Positions 60,051 through 64,000 of a DNA stretch of 64,000 nt are shown piece by piece. The translations under genes and the position numbers were made by a program. Numbering within the stretch: position 1 is the first letter of the stretch; each line of letters starts with the position of its first letter. Source of the stretch: Acanthornis magna. Taxonomy: Eukaryota > Chordata > Aves > Passeriformes > Acanthizidae. A model generated the notes under the pieces. That model had not been told where the DNA came from and did not search any database. It saw only the letters and a program-made list of their open reading frames with translations. The DNA lies in contig JAWUZG010000051.1 of assembly GCA_036785705.1 (NCBI GenBank), positions 17,264,501-17,328,500 of the forward strand, read 5' to 3'.

Positions 60051-63000
60051 TGTTTTGAATGATGAGAGAGGACTGGGGGAGGTGGAGTGGAGGCAGGGGA
60101 GAGTAATCTTTTCACGAATGAAACAGCTTCAAGAGCTCTGGATTTCAACTGCAGTGGAGCTGGAATAGACCTCTCTGAGTCACCTTTTGGAAGTTTTTTT
60201 TGGTCCCTTTTTTGGTTTGGTGGTGGAGTTAGGAGACAAATGAACTAAAAGAGGCACCTTTTAAAAAATCCTTTATTTTTATATCATCCTAGTAAAAATC
60301 TTTTATATAAAGGCGAAAGTAGGTATTGCATAGAAGAAACACTGGTGCAAACATCACCCGGCGGGAATGGCATGTTGTTTCTTAGTGTCTACTCTCTACT
60401 GCACAATAGATGGCTAGCCCAGAGGCAAACATCTCCAGGTTTCCCCATGCCAGCTACAGGATGAAGCTGCTCAACTTATGGAGAGAAGTTACATCAGAAT
60501 TATGTGTGGCCTATTCCATGCTGCTCCCGAGAACCATCTGCTGGGAAAACACCCTTTTCCTCCTTGCCTTTTCTATGCCTGGCCGACACATCACCCAAGA
60601 AAGACTATGAGGATCATTCTGGCTGCCTTCTGTGCTTGCACCCTCCCTTGTGTGTGAGTTTGTATTTCATGCATAGAAATGGAGCAGGTGGACACAGGAT
60701 AGGAGAGTTGGCCTAACATAGCCAGAGTCCAGGAACTCAATGCGTGACACATCCAAGGCATCTTCTGTCACCTTGGAGACATTTGTGTCATTGTCTTTTA
60801 GCATTTTACATGCTACATAGCTATGGGCACTTCTTTTGAGCGCCTTCCACCTGGGCCTCCTGTAACAAACAGCCTTGGTATGACCGGGAGTGAGCAGAAT
60901 TCACTGCTAACACTTCATCAGCTTTCAAGTAGAGGTTCTTCAGGCAGTTCTCCTGTTTTGTCTCTGTGTAAGTTCTATGGCAGCTCCCAAGCATGAAGGA
61001 CAGTAAGACAGCAGGTATGCTACAGACTGCAGGAACACTCAGAGAAACAGCACTTTCACAGACTTGAACTGTGCTTTCATGAATTAGAGATACAGGGAGG
61101 TATGCATTTATACAAATCAATATTTGTGTATATTAAAGATACTTTTACTCAGTATCAGTTTTTATTTAAAAACATGCTAAAAACTTATAGTTAAATAATC
61201 AGAGTGACATTTGGGGAAAACACACAGACAGCCACCCACCAGCATAAGCAAAAAAAAGTGCGTACATATATGAGCCAAAGCTCCCTTTTACCAGTTTACA
61301 GGACAATTAGTGCCTTCTCTGACAAACTGCCTGCTGCAGTCCCACACTTTCCAGAGCTGTTTTTTGCTGCCTGGTAAGTGGTATTGCCTTTCTGCTTCTT
61401 TGAGGATGTCTGTCATCACCTCCCACATCAGAAAGTCAGCTAGAGACACAAATCAGTCCTGTTTTTAACTCCTCTCCTGTAGGTGGCTTTATAGAGATGA
61501 ATACATGAAGCTCATGTAACTATCTCACTTAATATTGTGCTTAAAATGCCTAAAGTAGTCATTAAAAATGATTTCAGGATCTATGCTGCTAGATCGTGAA
61601 ATGGAATGAAGCATTCTAGAAAAATAAGTTTGGATGGAAGGCAAAGTAGCTGAGTTTGGAACTACACATTTCATCTCTGAGTTACTCATAAACATTTTTT
61701 ATTTCCTTATTACTTTCACTAATATATTTTACCATTTTTGTACAAAAACTGACTGCAGATTAAAATTTAAGATGTGGCAGGTACCACTGTGCGACCCAAA
61801 AGGACAGAGATGATGCTCCTACTCAGCCCTGCACCTGGCTCTTTTTGAGCACCAGAAAAGCTAGAGAAAGCTAAGCACCTCTGCCCAAAGGGAGACTGCA
61901 GTGGAGCCATCACAGGAAAACAATCCTGTCTTTTCTTGCAAAAATGGGAACACATCTTAGCAACTTCGGATACAGTCTTACACGTAGCAGCAGATACACT
62001 GGGCATCGGAGCCCCTTCTTCAACATGGAACAGCCATCTCCAGTGAGGCTCAGATGCTCCTGGTCCCAATTTTTGTTAGAAATGGAAATAAAACTGGATT
62101 CAGTTTCTGTGCTTTCCCTCTGCTTCTTCCCCGACTCCTTCAAAGGCTACCCGAGTGAAATAGCTGAACCCATACGGCCTTGTCTGCTTCAGTGGGAAAC
62201 TAGAGCCCTGTGAAACTTTGGACATTGTGCTCATATGGGCAAGGGCTGTGCTCTAAGAATAGTAACCTTCTTCTTCAGTGCAACACCCAAATTCATCTCT
62301 ATCTCCCACACATTCACACTCCTTCCTGTCACACTGATTTCATAGGAACTCAAAAAAGTGACACGTAGGTCACACAAAACGCTATTGCTGCCAGATGTAC
62401 AGATGCATGCAGGACTTACTAGGAAGATAAACAGGGGATTAAAACCTCCCAGATACGAAGTGGCTCAACAGCTATTTCAGCCCACATGGAAAAGATAGGC
62501 TGAATGATACAATGAAAATGATATCTTTTTAGAGCTTAAAGTATAAATATTCAGACTGGACATTAATAGAAATTTGTTTACCAGAGGAGTAGTTTGACAT
62601 GACATGGCTCTGAAAGGCACAAAATCTCCATCCTCAACAGTCTCAGAAACTCAGCCCAATAATGTCAAAATGAGCCCCATCTCACACATGTGTCAATACC
62701 TCTTTGAGAGTGACATTGGATGAGGTAACCTTTGAAGGTCACTTCTGACAGCTGTCCATGCAAAAAGCAGTGTTTCTTTCAGAGCTGAGTCAAGCCCTGA
62801 TTGAAGTTTAATCAGAACATCCTCCATTGTCTGAGCCTTTCCTTCTTCCTTCATGAAACAGCAAAAACCTGTAACAAAGGGTAAGTGGGGGCTCCTTGCA
62901 ATGAAGAAGCATTCAAAGTAGACAAATACATGTTCAAGGTTTCTAACAGGAATGTTGGTAAAAATATGCATTGAGTAAACTACCACAGTGGATGAACTTA

Positions 63001-64000
63001 GCAATCCGTCAGCAAAAAATGATTCTGTTCTGAAGGTGTGACAATACATACCATCTCTGAGTGCTGTTCTGGAAATTGCCCCTTTCCTGCATCATCTGGT
63101 CACCCTTAATCAAACCACCTTTTCTAGCTCAGGGAGACAGCTGTCTTTGGCCTGAGGAAACCCCTACGGCAAAGGCCATGGCATGATAATGGTTCCATCA
63201 AATTGCCATCCCCTTCCTTCACATCCAGCAGCATGCCATGCCTTGGGCAGACTTTTTGAAGCAGACAACACAATCAGTGAAGTCTGCTGCCAGTAGGTCA
63301 GACTGCAATTTCTCTCCTTTGTGCTAGCAGTAACTTGCTTAGTCAGTACTTTTAGCTTTCAAAGTAGCATGACATAAAGCAGCCAGGCACTGCTTTGGGT
63401 GAGTAAAGGCATTGGAACTTTGCCTCATGGAAGTAGGAAGCTCATCATCTGGTCCAATGGGAAGGCTTTGCATTTCATCTGAGTAAAGAGTCTGATTTTA
63501 AAGGAAATACCTTTTTTACAGTAAGGGCATCAAGGCCCTGATAAAGGTAGATGATGCCTCCCCATGGACTTGAGAAAACTAATGTCTTTGCCTGCACCTA
63601 TTGTCAACTTTGAAAAACATGTCCTCTGGAGATCGCACAGCGGTTCCCAAATTAATGTACAATAAATGTGTAAAACCAAAAACAGTAAGAAGTTATAAGT
63701 CAGGCAACTAAATTCTAAGCTATATCCATAATAATAACCATCATCATCATTATCATAATAAAAAAGTATACACCATAAGGTACAAGAAGCTGCAAAGCAA
63801 AGCAGCTCCAATTCCGAGGACTCTCAGTTAGAGTGGCTTTTCTGAGTCTTCCAGTAAATTGGACACAAGAGTTGAAAACCTAATGGAAGACTTTGAAGAA
63901 TTCTCCCTTGAAGTCAAACACATGTAATTTTTGCACATATAGCACGGATTAGTAAAGCAAAACATTTTCTTAAGTTAAGGAACATTCTTAGAGCAGATCT
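60051..64000. other. Intergenic, no gene recognised
   Basis: Mixed-composition sequence to the right edge. The longest frame (62693-63049, minus, 118 codons, with KEEGKAQTMEDVLIKLQSG) has no recognised family. An ATC/ATA-rich stretch lies near 63725-63765. No repeat family could be named. Confidence 0.45.

Noticed and set aside
58658..60168. Four plus-strand frames of 84-118 codons rich in Leu, Phe and Ser
   Set aside because: They follow the T/C bias of the 58-bp tandem array, change frame along it and contain no conserved motif.
62693..63049. Minus-strand frame of 118 codons near the right edge
   Set aside because: No family recognised, no promoter or splice support. A single frame of this length is expected by chance in 64 kb.

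Overview
This window is vertebrate nuclear DNA, almost certainly from a bird and probably a songbird. The coding sequence is broken into short exons with GT-AG introns. The two promoters sit in CpG islands on an AT-rich background. The dominant repeats are CR1 LINE copies, with one solo long terminal repeat of a type I recall as abundant in bird genomes. Nothing points to prokaryotic, phage or plasmid DNA, and most open frames longer than 60 codons are chance frames in introns, repeats or CpG islands.

Two genes are secure, and both lie on the minus strand. CRACR2A (also called EFCAB4B) fills the left third: five coding exons between 2092 and 16357 encode the first 228 residues, with two EF-hands and the start of the coiled coil, and the gene continues off the left edge. 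Its likely promoter is the CpG island at about 25.2-26.24 kb. PARP11 lies between 40173 and 50850. I assembled seven coding exons into a complete 330-residue WWE + PARP catalytic protein, with a probable non-coding first exon in the CpG island at about 50.5-51.1 kb. The order CRACR2A - PARP11, both on the same strand, matches human 12p13.

Between the genes (26.3-40.1 kb) lie two long reverse-oriented CR1 copies (29.05-32.15 kb), an LTR-like block (about 35.9-36.8 kb) and two exon-like open stretches of unknown identity. The more interesting one, at 27915-28135 on the plus strand, has a splice acceptor, an open frame, a stop and AATAAA packed together, about 1.7 kb from the CRACR2A island and divergent from CRACR2A.

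Right of PARP11 (51-64 kb) there is no recognisable gene. It holds a hexamer minisatellite of about 650 bp abutting the PARP11 island, a possible divergent non-coding transcript ending at an AATAAA near 52.9 kb, three CR1 pieces, a pair of CTCF-like sites, a solo LTR at 57.5-58.0 kb and a degenerate pyrimidine-rich tandem array with a period of about 58 bp (58.68-60.05 kb).

Several perfect inverted repeats stand out. One is a twin-hairpin rearrangement inside a CR1, and another is a 24-bp perfect palindrome. I found no undescribed multi-gene system. The best candidates for something new are the 27.9 kb exon, the 58-bp array and the minisatellite at the PARP11 promoter. All family calls come from reading and memory; no search was run.
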